This document shows, piece by piece, positions 33,567 through 45,270 of a stretch of DNA of 64,000 nucleotides. Made by a program: the position numbers and the translations under genes. The stretch comes from Mesotaenium endlicherianum (Eukaryota > Streptophyta > Zygnematophyceae > Zygnematales > Mesotaeniaceae). The first letter of the stretch is position 1; every line of letters starts with the position of its first letter. The stretch lies in NCBI GenBank assembly GCA_009602735.1, contig WELA01012345.1:1123217-1187216 (forward strand), given 5' to 3'. The notes beneath the pieces are model-generated. The model worked only from the letters and a program-made list of their open reading frames with translations. It made no database searches and was not told where the DNA came from.

Positions 33567-35045
33567 TTGGTAAGGACAAGGTCTCAAACTAGCAACTCCC
33601 GAGACATGGAAAACCAGGATAATGAGAATGTCGAGAACCAGGCGGAAAGCCATGTAGCGGGAACCCGTAACTATTCTGAAGCAGTAGCAGATACTGCAGC
33701 TACGGAGGCTGCAGATGAGGCAGCTGCTATTGCCGCAGTCGCAGCACAGCAAGCTGAGGAGGAGAGAGCCAGGCTAGAAGCTGAACAAGTAGCAAAGGCC
33801 GCTGAAGATACAGAAAGGAGGAAAAGACAGCCAGCTGACGAGCGCACTGTTGAGGAACTCATGGCATCAAGGGCCAATGTTCTGAACCCACCTCCTGCTG
33901 TACAACTCAATGTACCCCTAGGTCAAATACGTGACCGGCTGAATGCGGCAGGAATTGCTGCTGCGAGAGCGAAAGGGACTGTTGAGGACACTACTCAGCG
34001 AGTAGAGGTCAATGCTGCTGCTGCATTTGCTAATCTACCACCCCAGAGTGTAGACTTGGGAGCATTGTTCGTTCAGATGCAGTCGCAAATGGCGACCATG
34101 TATCAGTCCCAGCAGGAGGACAAAAGAATCATAATGTCCCTACTCCGGGACAGAGACCAACTGGGGTCTCACACCACTAGTGGTGGTGGCCGAGGGCCTA
34201 GTAAGCCCAAGCCGAAACCTCCCCAGGACTATGATCCTGAGGGAAACAGAAAATATTACCTGATCAAGTTTCTCGCGGATGTTGAGCAGTGGCTGGAGAA
34301 CTACCCAGAACTGCAAGATTACGAGAAGGTCAGGCACACCGGTGCGCTACTGAAAGGCAGTGCCGCAGACTGGTGGCTTTACTGGAAGGAAGAGCGTAAG
34401 GCTCGGCAACTCGGTGACCCTACGTGGGTAGAGTTTGTCGAGAAGTTGCATGAGAAGTTTGATGTCATCAACCAGCAGGAGAAAGCTATCTATGCGATGA
34501 TCTCCCTGACACTGAAGCAGACCACTTCAGTTGCTGAGTTTGCTCAAAAGTTCCAAGAGAACATGATGAAGCAGCCTGATTTGCCAGAACGGTATAGGAT
34601 AGCATACTTCAGGTATGGCTTGAAATCCGAGGTCTCTGGTCATTTTGCTGAGAAAAAGTATGAGAAACTGGCTGACTTGATCCAGGATGCTGACGCCTGG
34701 GATCAGCAGCAGTTCAATCACAAGCGCCAGAGTAACGCTTTGGTGTCTAAGATTGTCAAAAAGCCCCACGGTTCCTACAATGCAGTTGAAGGAGACCAGG
34801 CTGAGGATAATCAGGGTGATGAATATGAGTATGAGTACAATGCTATTCAGTCTAGAGGTAGAGGTGGTCCCTCTCGAGGTGGCTATGGAAGGGGTGGTGG
34901 TAGGACTAAGCCGAGACCAGCCTCAGCAAAATCTACTTGCTACCATTGTCAGCAGAAAGGCCACTACAGAGAACAGTGTCCGGTCAAGCACCTGCCTAAG
35001 GTCGAGAGAAAAGACCAGCCTTTAAAAGACAGCAACAGTCAGTAA
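33567..35045 (+). CDS. Gag of the plus-strand chromovirus
   Basis: About 490 codons: an Ala/Glu-rich helical N-terminus, a capsid-like core of the retrotransposon-gag type ([53 protein letters not shown]), a Gly/Arg-rich stretch and one CCHC knuckle ([14 protein letters not shown]). The element's polyprotein is packaged through this part. It is nearly identical to the gag of the minus-strand copy at 56.1-57.6 kb. Confidence 0.9.
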   Translation: MVRTRSQTSNSRDMENQDNENVENQAESHVAGTRNYSEAVADTAATEAADEAAAIAAVAAQQAEEERARLEAEQVAKAAEDTERRKRQPADERTVEELMASRANVLNPPPAVQLNVPLGQIRDRLNAAGIAAARAKGTVEDTTQRVEVNAAAAFANLPPQSVDLGALFVQMQSQMATMYQSQQEDKRIIMSLLRDRDQLGSHTTSGGGRGPSKPKPKPPQDYDPEGNRKYYLIKFLADVEQWLENYPELQDYEKVRHTGALLKGSAADWWLYWKEERKARQLGDPTWVEFVEKLHEKFDVINQQEKAIYAMISLTLKQTTSVAEFAQKFQENMMKQPDLPERYRIAYFRYGLKSEVSGHFAEKKYEKLADLIQDADAWDQQQFNHKRQSNALVSKIVKKPHGSYNAVEGDQAEDNQGDEYEYEYNAIQSRGRGGPSRGGYGRGGGRTKPRPASAKSTCYHCQQKGHYREQCPVKHLPKVERKDQPLKDSNSQ

Positions 35046-35113
35046 TCCAGTCTACTGACTGTGAGGATGCTAGAGATAGTGAGTCGTCACTAGCTGCCCT
35101 CGTAGCAGGTATT

Positions 35114-38100
35114 ATGGGTCCTGCTGAACTGGATTCACTATGCATGCCTGACAACCAGATAAAGGAGACCATCAGCAATATAGACGTCCAGAGAGTGCAC
35201 ACTCTGGATGCTCTTGTTCCACCTGATGTCCAACATTTCTTTGCTACGTCAGGAGAACAATGCGAAAGTCAGGAAAAGACAGTCCCCCCTATCCTACTGC
35301 ATTGCATGATTGCAGGTAGGAAGGTGAGGGCATTTGTTGACGGAGGGGCGTCACATACTTTTATCCACAAGGACTTAGTTAAGCGGCTAAGGCTGCCTAC
35401 TGTCACCCAAGGGAATAGAAAAATATTCCTTGGAGATGCCTCAAGTATCCCGGGAGGAGTTATAACCAAGCCTATTGAGGTCCAGTTAGGTTCTGGCATT
35501 GCAGTTCTAACTGAAACGCTTACATTTGAGGTACTCAACACTGGCTTTTATGATCTCGTGCTAGGCAGGTCCTGGCTTAATAGACATCAAGCTGAAGTGT
35601 GTTGGAGCAGAGGTACAGTTAAAGTGAGAGGAGCCAGTGATGGGCAGACTGACTTGGCACCCACCAGTGCTCTTCCTCTTGTCCTGTGTGGATGGCAAAT
35701 GAAGGAAAAGAAGAGGCTTCCAGAAGGATGCAAGTTGCTGAATGCAATGGAGTTCGTCAAAAGCTGGAACCAGAAGGAAGACAGAATGTTCTGTCTGCTG
35801 CTAAGAGAGGTACCTCCTCAACCTGAAGAAGTGGTTGAGAAAAAGGTACACCCTCCGGAACACCCTACTGCTGCAAACATTGTTGCTCAGTACACGGATG
35901 TGTTTAATATGCCTCCAGGACTACCCCCTAAGCGGGAAGTAGATCATAGGATTGATTTATTACCTGGTAGCCAGCCACCCTGGCAACGCACGTATGGCTT
36001 GTCTTATTTGGAGAGTGAGGAGTTGAAAACACAGATTGCAGAGCTGGAGGAAAATGGTTACATTTCTCCCAGTAAATCACCGTACGGCGCACCTATCCTA
36101 TTTGTTAAGAAAAAGGATGGCAGTATGCGGATGTGTGTGGATTACAGAGCCCTGAACAGAATTACAGTAAAGAACAAGTATGCTTTACCCAGAATCGAGG
36201 ACTTGCTTGATACCCTGTCTGGCGCTAAGGTGTTCAGTAAGATAGATCTCAAGAGTGGTTATCATCAAATCAGAATTGCTGAGGGGGATGAACACAAGAC
36301 TGCTTTCCGCACACGTTATGGACACTATGAGTTCAACGTGATGCCATTTGGACTGACTAATGCTCCTGCTACCTTTATGGGTGCTATGAATGACATTTTC
36401 AGACCTTATTTGGATAAGTTTGTGCAAGTTTTCCTGGATGATATTTTAATTTTCTCTAAAGATGAAGCTCAGCACACTGAACACTTAAAGAAAGTGCTGG
36501 ACACTCTGCGGAAAAATCACTTGTATGCTAAAATGAGCAAGTGTGATTTCTTTAAGGAAAGTATTGAATTCTTAGGCCACGTTGTCAGTAAAGAGGGCAT
36601 CAGTGTGGATCCTAAGAAAGTCCAGACCATAAGGGACTGGCCAGTACCACAGTCTGTCTCTGAAGTTAGATCCTTCCTCGGGTTGGCTAACTACTATAGG
36701 AGATTTATTGAGAATTATTCCACAAAGGCCAGTAAACTGACTGACCTTACTAAGAAAGACATCGGGTATGTGTGGGGGGAAGAGCAGCAGGCTGCCTTCC
36801 AGACCCTTAAAGATGCCCTTTGTTCTGCCCCAGTGCTAGCCGTGTATGACCCCAGCAAACCGGTGCAGGTGGTTACTGATGCCTCTGATTTTGCCATGGG
36901 TGCTATTTTGTTGCAGCCTGCTGACAAAACCACAAAGGATGGTAAGGTACGGCAGGAGTGGCATCCTGTGTTGTATGAGTCTATGAAATTTAATCCAGCG
37001 GAGATTAATTACTCAGTGCATGATAAAGAGCTGCTAGCTATCATTCATGTACTCAAACAGTGGAGAGCATACTTACATGGTAAAGCTTTTAAGGTGATTA
37101 CAGATCATCTAGCTCTGACCCACTTTCAGAAGAAGTCCAAGCTGTCGAGGAGGGAGAACCGCTGGAGCCAGATGCTGGAGCAGTTCCAAGTCCAGATCGA
37201 CTACAAACCAGGGAAGTTGAATCCTGCTGATGCACTCTCTAGAAGACCTGACTTGCAAGAAAGGAACTTTAGTCAGCATACTGTAGATAAAGTCCTGTGT
37301 GCACTCACTTCACTAAAGGTGAAAAAGTCCTTCCTTGAACAACTTAGGAAAGCCTACCTTTCTGACCCAACATTTGAGCCCAGCCCCACTACTGGTGTGT
37401 GTCGTGCTACTGCACTCGGGTATAAGCTCAAGGGGGGGGTCTGGGTGTCTGAAACCACTTCAGGCAGGCTGAAGCTGGTCATTCCTAATAATTTGGAAAT
37501 AAGGTCTCTCTTACTCAATCAAGCGCATGACAGTCTTCTGGGTGGACATTTGGGGCAGGCCAAAACTGTTGGCAAACTGGCAAAACATTATCATTGGGAG
37601 GGGTTACCCCGGGAGGTCTTGAAATATGTCAAGTCCTGTGACCAGTGTCAGAGAAATAAGTCTCGGCACACACCACCCGGAGGTCTCTTGCAACCACTGC
37701 CCATTCCAACTGGACGCTGAGAAACTATATCCATGGACTGGGTGGTCACACTGCCACGAACTGCTAATGGACATGATTCGATATTGGTAGTCGTGGATAA
37801 ATTGACAAAAATGGTCATTTTCATCCCCACGACTGTCAAAGTAACTGCACTTGAAACAGCGAGACAGTTTTACAACCATGTAGTATGCCAACATGGGCTA
37901 CCTTCTAATATTATCTCAGACCGAGACTCAAAATTCACCTTTAAGTTCTGGAGAGTTTTAATGGGGTTAATGGGAGTCAAACAGCTGCTCAGCACAGCAA
38001 ACCACCCTCAGACTGATGGGCAGACTGAAAGAACTAATCGAGTTCTACAGGAGGTGCTGAGGGCATATATTAACCAAAAACAAGATAATTGGGATGACCT

Positions 38101-38820
38101 GTTGCCTCAAATTCAGTTTGCGGTCAACAATGCGGTGCACGCGTCAACGGGCAAAACTNAGGCAAGACTCCTTTTGAACTCAGCCTGGGTAGAGTCCCTA
38201 AGTCTCCTTTAGATGCACTGGGGGAGTCTTTAACTGACCCTGAAGGGATTGACAACCCGGTCTCCCTCCAGTTAACTCAAGAATTTGCTGACACCCTGTC
38301 CGCAGTCCAACAAAACCTGCACAAAGCCCAAGAAAACCAACAAAAATACGCTAATCAACACCGTCGGGAGCTGACATTTTCTAAGGGCGATTTAGTCAAA
38401 TTGCATTCTTAGCACCTGTACCTCCCGGGTGTGGTCAAGAAAAAGCTTGGCCCTGTCTGGGTCGGTCCATATTCGGTAGTTGTCGTGTCGGTCAGAATGC
38501 TTACAAACTGAACATGTCAGCTGACTACAAGGGTCACCCGGTCTTTAATGTCTCCTTCCTGGAACCATACATCAAAAGGTGATACACTGTTCACAGGTTG
38601 GTTACCTGTCCAACCGGGACCGGTCCCCGCTGTCCGAGACGGCGATCCTGAGGAGTATGAGGTCGATGAGATTTTAGACGCTCGCTCGGTCCGTCGATCG
38701 TCTAAATATGTCATGAAGTACCTCATCCGATGGAAGGGTTACGATGCCTCTGGGGACACTTGGGAATTTAAAGACCAGCTGACCAATGCCAAAGGGGCGT
38801 TGAAACGGTTCCACCTTCGG
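35114..38820 (+). CDS. Pol of the plus-strand chromovirus: protease, RT, RNase H, integrase, chromodomain
   Basis: Protease: [39 protein letters not shown] and [14 protein letters not shown]. RNase [15 protein letters not shown] and the Asp-containing [12 protein letters not shown]. Integrase: zinc module [13 protein letters not shown]...CDQCQ, then [28 protein letters not shown] and [13 protein letters not shown]. The end carries a chromodomain (about 38656-38815: [29 protein letters not shown]), which in this family tethers the integration complex to methylated histone tails. This region belongs to a fossil with few breaks; one single-N contig join lies in integrase. Confidence 0.9.
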
Positions 38821-39186
38821 GCGGCTGGGGCACCTCCCTAACAGTCAATTCAATTGACACGGGACGGTGACAGGAGGTCCTGTTTCCATATAAGTTGGAG
38901 GGGGATGCGACAGTTAGTGACGGTTGTGACAGGTAGCCCACCTTTAAAATTAAGTTGGAGGGAGTGGTATTCTTTGATCACCATATTACACACTCAACCT
39001 CTGATCACCATATTACACACTCAACCTGCGCTCACACTCACTCACTCTCCAACTCAATTTTCCCTTATATTCACTCACTCCAGGTATTCCACACTAGGAA
39101 CTCTCCCGATCGCGTTCCTCTTCATCAAGGGCACTCAGTAGCGGCAAAATATCATGACTTCACTAACTGGATTGTGTTTATGATTG

Positions 39187-40853
39187 AGCAGGATGACTCA
39201 AAAGTCGGAACTCAAGAGGAAGAGAAGGGCGGAAGAGGCACATGCAGAATACTTGCAATTCCGTGGAGACATCGAATCATCTTCCATCTCCGCTCGGGAA
39301 TTACAACGACTCCAACAACAGCGGGAGGCACAGAAGAAGAAGGAGGAGGAGGAACAGGCCAGACTGAGGCAGGAAGAAATGGACAGAAAAGCTGCAGAGG
39401 AGGCCAAGAAAGCAGAGGAGGAGAGGCAAGCTGAGGAGAAGCGGAAGCAGCAGGCTGAAAAAGAAGAACAGAGGAGAATCAGCAGCTACCGCTACACGGT
39501 GCTGGGCAAGGGCTTTGATTTACTGGAGGAGGCCTTCAAGTATGCCCAGAGAAGTCGCAGTGAGTCGCAGAAGGAAATCCTCCAGAAGGAAGGGGAGACA
39601 TCCGAAAACTTTGACAAGTATATAGAGGTCGGCACAGGGCCCCTCCTCTACCACGATTACGCCAGGATGGTAGGATATACAATCGGAGGGGCCAAGGCAA
39701 TGGCCCAGGTGAACGAAGCAGGAGCTGTCTCGATTCCTGGTATCTGGGGGGAAGATAGGGTCATCAGGATGATCCCCATGGACGCGGACAGCTTCAAGGA
39801 CTCAACACCCCACAATAGGTTCAAGCCATGTACAATAAGGTGGAGAGGAGGAGCTGGGAATTCTTGGCCAGGGAAACCAGTCAGCTGGACTTTGCAGGGC
39901 ACTGGTACCCTTGTACTCTTAAAAAGACAGACGCTGCCTTCTTCCAAAAGCCCACTGATTGGCGGTGGATGACCATCAACATGAGGGATCGGCAGAATGA
40001 CAGGGCGACGGATGAGGATTTCTTGACAGACTTAAAGGGGAACATAGTATTGTCCCCTCACATTGCGGCTTGGGACCCAAGATTGGATGGAGTCAGAGAC
40101 TGCATGAGCCAAGAGATGCAGGGGGACAGAAGCAGAGCCCGAGAGTCATTCTCCAAAGGGAAGCACGCTTATGCCAAATGGGCAAGTAAGCAGGGGGAAA
40201 AGGACCTCTATGCGGTCCGGACTCAGCAGCCCCCACCAGCACCCAAAAGGGGAAGGTCAGTAGGATATTCTTTTTCTCGGGAAGAGCTGGAGCAGCTGAC
40301 AGAGGAGACCCCAGAAGTCTCAGAGGAACCCGGGGACGGCGAGGAGGAGGAGTCGGAGGAAGACGAGGAGGAAGACGAGGAGGAAGACACTAGCCCCGCC
40401 GTGATCCTGACACCTGCCACATCCCCTGTAAGGGAGAAGACGGGGTTGGCCCTGCAGCAAATTGCTCAAGAGGAGGATATCACTTGTCTGGGGACTGCCA
40501 GAGGACAGACCCCATCTCCAGGCAAGGAGACCCAGTCAGACAGGGCAGACAGGAGGGCTGCTCGGGAGATAGCCAGAGGCCTGCCAGCATCTCCCTCGCA
40601 GAGAGGGCATGTACACTTGGCTCATGTCATGCAACATCCTTCTGGGATGCCGGTATACGTACCTGTCAGTTTGAGGGCTGCCCAGGAGAAGGCTGCCTCC
40701 CTCCAGACTGTGCAGGAGGAAACAGCCCAGTTACTGCGTTCTCCGCGAGGTCCTTACACGGAACCTCCCTCTCTGACAGGCTTCAGAAGACCCCAAGACA
40801 GGAGGAGGTCTGGCTCCCCTGAGTATAGAGCCTCAGGGACATCTCCCTCCTAA
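39187..40853 (+). CDS. Extra ORF after pol in the plus-strand chromovirus, unknown function
   Basis: An open region in element orientation between the chromodomain and the right LTR. Its N-terminal 100 residues form a highly charged Lys/Glu/Gln/Arg coiled coil. A middle region has conserved-looking blocks (SSYRYTVLGKG, YHDYARMVGYT, SIPGIWGEDRVIRM, DSFKD, VERRSWEFLAR, PTDWRW). The C-terminal part is acidic (Glu/Asp run) and Pro/Ser-rich. A clear homologue lies at the same place in the minus-strand copy. I know of no named family. It is not an envelope protein, since no membrane segment or signal peptide is visible. Annotated as part of a fossil. Confidence 0.7.
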
Positions 40854-40902
40854 TGGCAGTAGGATGGGGCCGGAAGGGACAGCACGCTGTTATTAGTGTT
40901 AG

Positions 40903-40938
40903 TGTTGTCGAGGCGACAACATGATAAGTTGGAGGGAT
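40903..40938 (+). promoter_or_regulatory. Hairpin and polypurine tract of the plus-strand chromovirus
   Basis: A perfect inverted repeat TGTTGTCG-AGG-CGACAACA (40903-40921) is followed by AAGTTGGAGGGAT, which abuts the right LTR. Confidence 0.85.
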
Positions 40939-41652
40939 TGAAATGAATCAGTATATTAGTTGATATAATATTCATTTAAATATAATAGTTAAATAAGTTC
41001 AGCCTCTAGTTAATGATCAGTCTGCTGGACTTCATATCTAATATCAGTTTAATGACTTGGCCAAAAGCAGCAGGCTGAAGTCAACTTAAGTCAGCTTGCT
41101 GACACATTCTTTGACAGCCAGCTGACTTCCGTACTCGGTAGCAGCGAACTGCCTTGATATGCATCTAAGTACGACATGCTAGATGAATGGCCAGATGACA
41201 TCCCTATGATGGATGGCTATTCGGGATGATGGGAGATGGCGGTGGATTTGGTTAACCGAGGTCCTACCAACGTGGTTAACTCCCGGGTAGGCGGTGCCAT
41301 CGCACTGACCGTTGAACAGTAAACTCATTCCATGTACATATGCTAGACATTGCTCTCGAGTTCGGCATTCGGAAACGAGGCCAACTCTCTTGTACAGCTT
41401 ACTGAGAGAGATCTGAATCCAAGGCGAGAAGCCATTGATACGCACTGTCTTCTAACCTTGCTTATGTATGAGTTTACTGATTTGCATTATTGATGCTAGT
41501 TTACTCGCATTTGACTTACGAATATTATTCAGTGCTAGTGTGTTGTCCTTTGCCGTTTAACCAGTTAACGAAAAATACCATAAAGATTACTTGCTGATAT
41601 AAACATCTTTATATAATTGTTAATTGCCGATTTGGTAAGTCGATTCATTTCA
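40939..41652 (+). repeat. Right LTR of the plus-strand chromovirus
   Basis: It begins TGAAATGAATCAG and ends CGATTCATTTCA and is 714 bp long. It matches the LTRs at 50904-51623 and 57617-58337 (inverted) and the solo LTR at 60216-60935. Confidence 0.92.
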
Positions 41653-42096
41653 CTCTCTCTCTGTCTCTCTCTCTCTCTTCTGCTTTCTTTCTCGCCTGGT
41701 TTTTAGGTCATGTGGGCTGGTGGTTCTCTCTCTCCTGTCTCCTCTCTCTCTCTGATATTTGCTTGCTTGGCTGCTCTCTCTCCCTCACTCTTGCTCGCTT
41801 TGTCCGCTGGTTTTGAGGTCTTCTCGTCTGCTGCTTTTGTCTCTCTTTATTGTTGCTTGGCTGGTCTGCTGGTCTGCTGGTTGTCCCTCTTCCCTCCTCT
41901 CTCCCCCCCCCTCTTTGTCTCTCTTTATCTCTGGTCCTCTCTCCCTTGCTTGCTTGCTTGTTTACTCCGCTGGTCTGTTGGTGTGCTGGTTTTGACGTCT
42001 GCTCAGCTGCTGGTTCTTTCTCTCTTGCTCGTTGCTTGGCTGGTCCTCTGGTCTGCTGGTTGTCCCTCTTCCCTCCTCCCTCCCCCCCCCTCTCTT

Positions 42097-42149
<53 letters not shown>

Positions 42150-43500
42150 ATATATATATATNTGCTTGCTTGCTTGTTTACCCGCTGGTCTGTTGGTGTG
42201 GTGGTTCTCTCTCCTCGCCCCCCCCTCTCTCTTCCCCCCTATATCTCTTGCTGGCTTTCTTGGTGGTGCTGGAGGCTTGGTGGTGTGCTGGTTCTTTCCC
42301 TCCTCTCCTTTCTCTCTCTCCACTCTCCCTCTCTCCCCCCTCTCTCTCTTGCTTTCTTTCTTGGTTGGTGTTCTGGTCTGCTGGTCCGCTGGTCCTCTCT
42401 CTCCTCTCTCTCCCCTTCTCTCTCTCCACCTCTCTGTCCTACTTGCCTTCTTGGCTGGTTTTTTGGTCGGGTGAGCTGGTGGTTCTCTCTCTCCTCTCTT
42501 CTGTCTCTCTCTTTCATGTTTGCTTGCTTGGGTGCTCTCTGTCCATCACTCCTACTCGCTTTTTTCGGCTGGTTTTGAGGTCTGCTCAGGTGCTGGTTTT
42601 GTCTCTCTTGCTTGTTGCTTGGCCGGTCCTCTGCTCTGCTGGTTGTCCCACTTCCCTCCTCTCTCCCCACCCCCTCTGTCTCTCTCTTTCTCTTTCTCTC
42701 TATCTCTCTCTTTCTCCCTTGCTTGCTTGCTTCGTTACTCTTCTGGTCTGCTGGTGTGCTGGTTCTCTCTCCTCGCCTCCCCCTCTCTCTCTCCCCCCCC
42801 CTCTCTCTTGCTTGCTTTTTTGGCTGGTTTTGTAGGTTTGCTGGTCTGCTGGTTCTCTCTCTTCTCTCCTTTGTCTCTCGCCTCTCTCTCCCTCTCTCTC
42901 CCTTTCTCTTTCTCTTGCTTGCTTTCTTGGTTGGTTTTAATTCTGCTGGTCTGCTGGCCTCTCTCTCCTCTCTCTCTCCTATCTCTCTCTCTCCCACTCT
43001 CTGTCTTGCTTGCTCTCTAAGCTGTTTTCTATAGGTATTGTGGGTTGCTGGTTCTCTCTTGCCTCTCTTCTGTCTCTTTGTGATGTTCGCTTGCTTGTAT
43101 GCTCTTTCTCCCTCATGCTTGCTCGCTTTGTCGACTGGTTTTGACGTCTGCTGGTCTGGTGGTTCTGTTTATCTTGCCTCGTTGCTTGGCTAATCTGCTA
43201 GTTGTCCCTCTCTCCCCCGCCCGCTGGTCTCTTTCTCTTTCTCTCTCTCCCTTGCTTGCTTGCTTGTCTACTCTGCTGGTCCGTTTGTCCTCTCACTCCT
43301 CTCTCCTCTCTCTCCTCTCTCTCTCTCCTCTCTGCCCCTCTCCCCCTCTCTTGTTTGCTCGCTTTCTTGGCTGGTTTTCAGGTCGTGTTGGCTACTGGTC
43401 CTCTCTCTTCTCTCCTCTCTCTCTCTATTGCATGCTTGCTTAGTTGCTTGTTGGTCCTCTTATGTCCTTTCTCTCTCTCCTCTCTCTCTCTCTTACGCAT
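41653..43500 (+). repeat. Long CT-rich minisatellite array
   Basis: Irregular tandem units combine CT runs with TTGCTTGCTTGGCTGG and TCTGCTGGTCTGCTGG motifs. Long open frames here are an effect of the repeat and give only Leu/Ser/Pro polymers. The same motif is found inverted at 44.6-45.3 and 46.4-48.8 kb. A single N at 42162 marks a contig join in an AT run. Confidence 0.85.
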
Positions 43501-43820
43501 TCGTTGTGCCGCTGCTGCTATGGTTCTGTTGAGCCGTGCTCCCTGCTTGCTACCTTGCTTTGCTGCTGCAATATTGCTGTGGTATTTTCCTTCTGCTGTG
43601 CTGTTGTGCTGCGAGGGGGTGCTGCTGTTCTGCCGTGCTGCTAGGCTTCTTTGCACCTGCTGCTGCTAGGGGATGTTGGTGTTCTGCTGTGCGCCTAGGT
43701 TGCTTTGCACTTGCTGCTGCTGTGTTTGTGCTGCTGTCTTGCTCTTCTTTGCTGTGCTGTGTTGTGTTGCTGTGTACTGTGCTACTCTTGCTTCTTTTGC
43801 TTTGAAGCTTGATTATGCAG
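43501..43820 (+). repeat. CTG-rich irregular repeat before the ligase IV exon
   Basis: Repeated GCTGCTG and TTGCT motifs with a GGGGATGTTGG unit. This acts as the intron sequence in front of the acceptor at 43819-43820. Confidence 0.7.
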
Positions 43821-44377
43821 TTCCTGTGCACCCACTTCACATGCAGCAACCCCCACTCCCAAGCTATTGCTGCAATGACGCTGCGGCGATTGACACTTGA
43901 GGTGGTTATGTACGGAGGGTGCTTGGCAACGGACCCATCACCAAGTGTGACGCATGTGGTCGTGTACTCCTTGCCAGACCAGCCTGTCTTATTTGACAAC
44001 ATTTTAACAAGGTACGTCACGACACACTCTGAGACCTTCCCTTTTGCATGTGTTTCATAGTTCTAATATCAGCATGCATCTGCAGTGCTCTTCTCTGCTT
44101 TGCTTTGCTTTGGTGTACTCTTTAGTGTACGGGACTTTGGGCTCTATATGGCTTTTTAACTTTTGCACAATTTTGTAATATTTGCCCTCCCATGGCATGA
44201 ATATTTGACTTATGTGTTTATGTCCTTTGGGGGAATAATGTGGGCAGTCTTGGAGAGAGTGCGCGCACTATGCTCTTATCCCCAGGTACCAGTTTGTTGT
44301 CACACTTGTGGCTGGAGGATAGCTGTAAGGCCGGCAAGCAAGTTCCATTAGGAAAATATGACCTTAGGTCTAACTGA
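43821..44377 (+). CDS. LIG4: DNA ligase IV, C-terminal BRCT part, last two exons (43821-44011, 44248-44377)
   Basis: Two exons with consensus splice sites (TATGCAG acceptor, AAG|GTACGT donor, GGGCAG acceptor) join in phase. Together they encode a segment that matches the end of the plant DNA ligase IV second BRCT domain: AAMTLRRLTLEVVMYGGC, THVVVYSLPDQPVLFDNIL, a variable linker, then LSHLWLEDSCKAGKQVPLG and a stop at 44375. The Trp in WLEDS is the conserved BRCT Trp. Ligase IV seals DNA ends in non-homologous end joining with XRCC4, which binds between the two BRCT domains. Upstream exons (catalytic core, first BRCT) are not seen anywhere in the window, so this is a gene piece. The short C-terminal tail is unlike the long tail of land-plant LIG4. 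The 106-codon span shows no stop or frameshift. Confidence 0.75.
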
Positions 44378-44640
44378 TTTACAACGTACCGCTCATGTCA
44401 TTCATTGTTTGTTAATGGCACTATTGAGACTTATTTGTCGTATCATAATTTCACGTGTCGAGTGAAGTTATCAATTTAATCACAGCTTCTCTTCATCTTT
44501 CACTAGCTTTTATCCTATGCTAAACTAATATGTGTTTGCTGTATTCTCTTTAGCTTAGCCTCTTATATGAGTATGCATTAAAACTATTATCTCATACTTA
44601 ATAATATTAGACTGCACAATGTGAAGATGATTAGGTATTT
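44378..44640. other. AT-rich downstream region of the ligase IV exon
   Basis: No gene is seen. AT-rich sequence with several TAATA and AATAAT motifs; a polyadenylation signal is possible but none is distinctive. Confidence 0.4.
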
Positions 44641-44776
44641 AAGAGATGCTATGCACTAGCAAGAGAGAGAGAGCCTAGAGGAGAGAGAGCGAGTGGACCA
44701 CCCAAGCAAGCAAACAATAATACAGGCTGAGCGAGAGAGGAGAGAGCAAACCTCCAAATAAGCAGACAAGGCAAGC

Positions 44777-44853
<77 letters not shown>

Positions 44854-45165
44854 NNNNNNNNNNNNNNNNNNNNNNNNNNNNNNNNNNNNNNNNNNNNNNN
44901 NNNNNNNNNNNNNNNNNNNNNNNNNNNNNNNNNNNNNNNNNNNNNNNNNNNNNNNNNNNNNNNNNNNNNNNNNNNNNNNNNNNNNNNNNNNNNNNNNNNN
45001 NNNNNNNNNNNNNNNNNNNNNAGAGAGAGGAAAGAGAGAAATAGAGAGGAGGTGTGAGAGAGGAGAGAAAACCAGCAGACCAGCCAAGCAAGCAAGCAAG
45101 AGGGAGATAGAGAGGAGAGAGGCAACAGACCTGCAGACTTGCATATCAGCCAAGCAAGCAAGCAA

Positions 45166-45257
<92 letters not shown>

Positions 45258-45270
45258 AGGGAGACAAATT
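44641..45270. repeat. GA-rich array with embedded assembly gap (44854-45021)
   Basis: Long GA runs on both sides of 168 N, with AAGCAAGCAAGCAAG motifs. It is the inverse of the CT-rich array at 41.7-43.5 kb. Confidence 0.9.

Larger units (their letters stand above)
33236..41652 (+). mobile_element. Chromovirus (Ty3/gypsy with chromodomain), plus strand
   Basis: Parts in order: left LTR (its start lost in the gap; ends 33532), primer site 33534-33545, gag with one CCHC knuckle (about 33.57-35.05 kb), and pol with protease, reverse transcriptase, RNase H, integrase and a chromodomain (about 35.1-38.8 kb). After pol come an extra ORF (39.19-40.85 kb), a hairpin and polypurine tract, and the right LTR 40939-41652. 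It sits in a CT microsatellite, so its target duplication (CTCTC-like) cannot be told from the repeat. It looks close to whole, with a handful of breaks and one contig join. Confidence 0.92.

Noticed and set aside
41710-43669. Several long open frames of Leu/Ser/Pro-rich sequence resembling membrane proteins
   Set aside because: They arise from the CT-rich minisatellite, occur in all three frames and have no initiation context.
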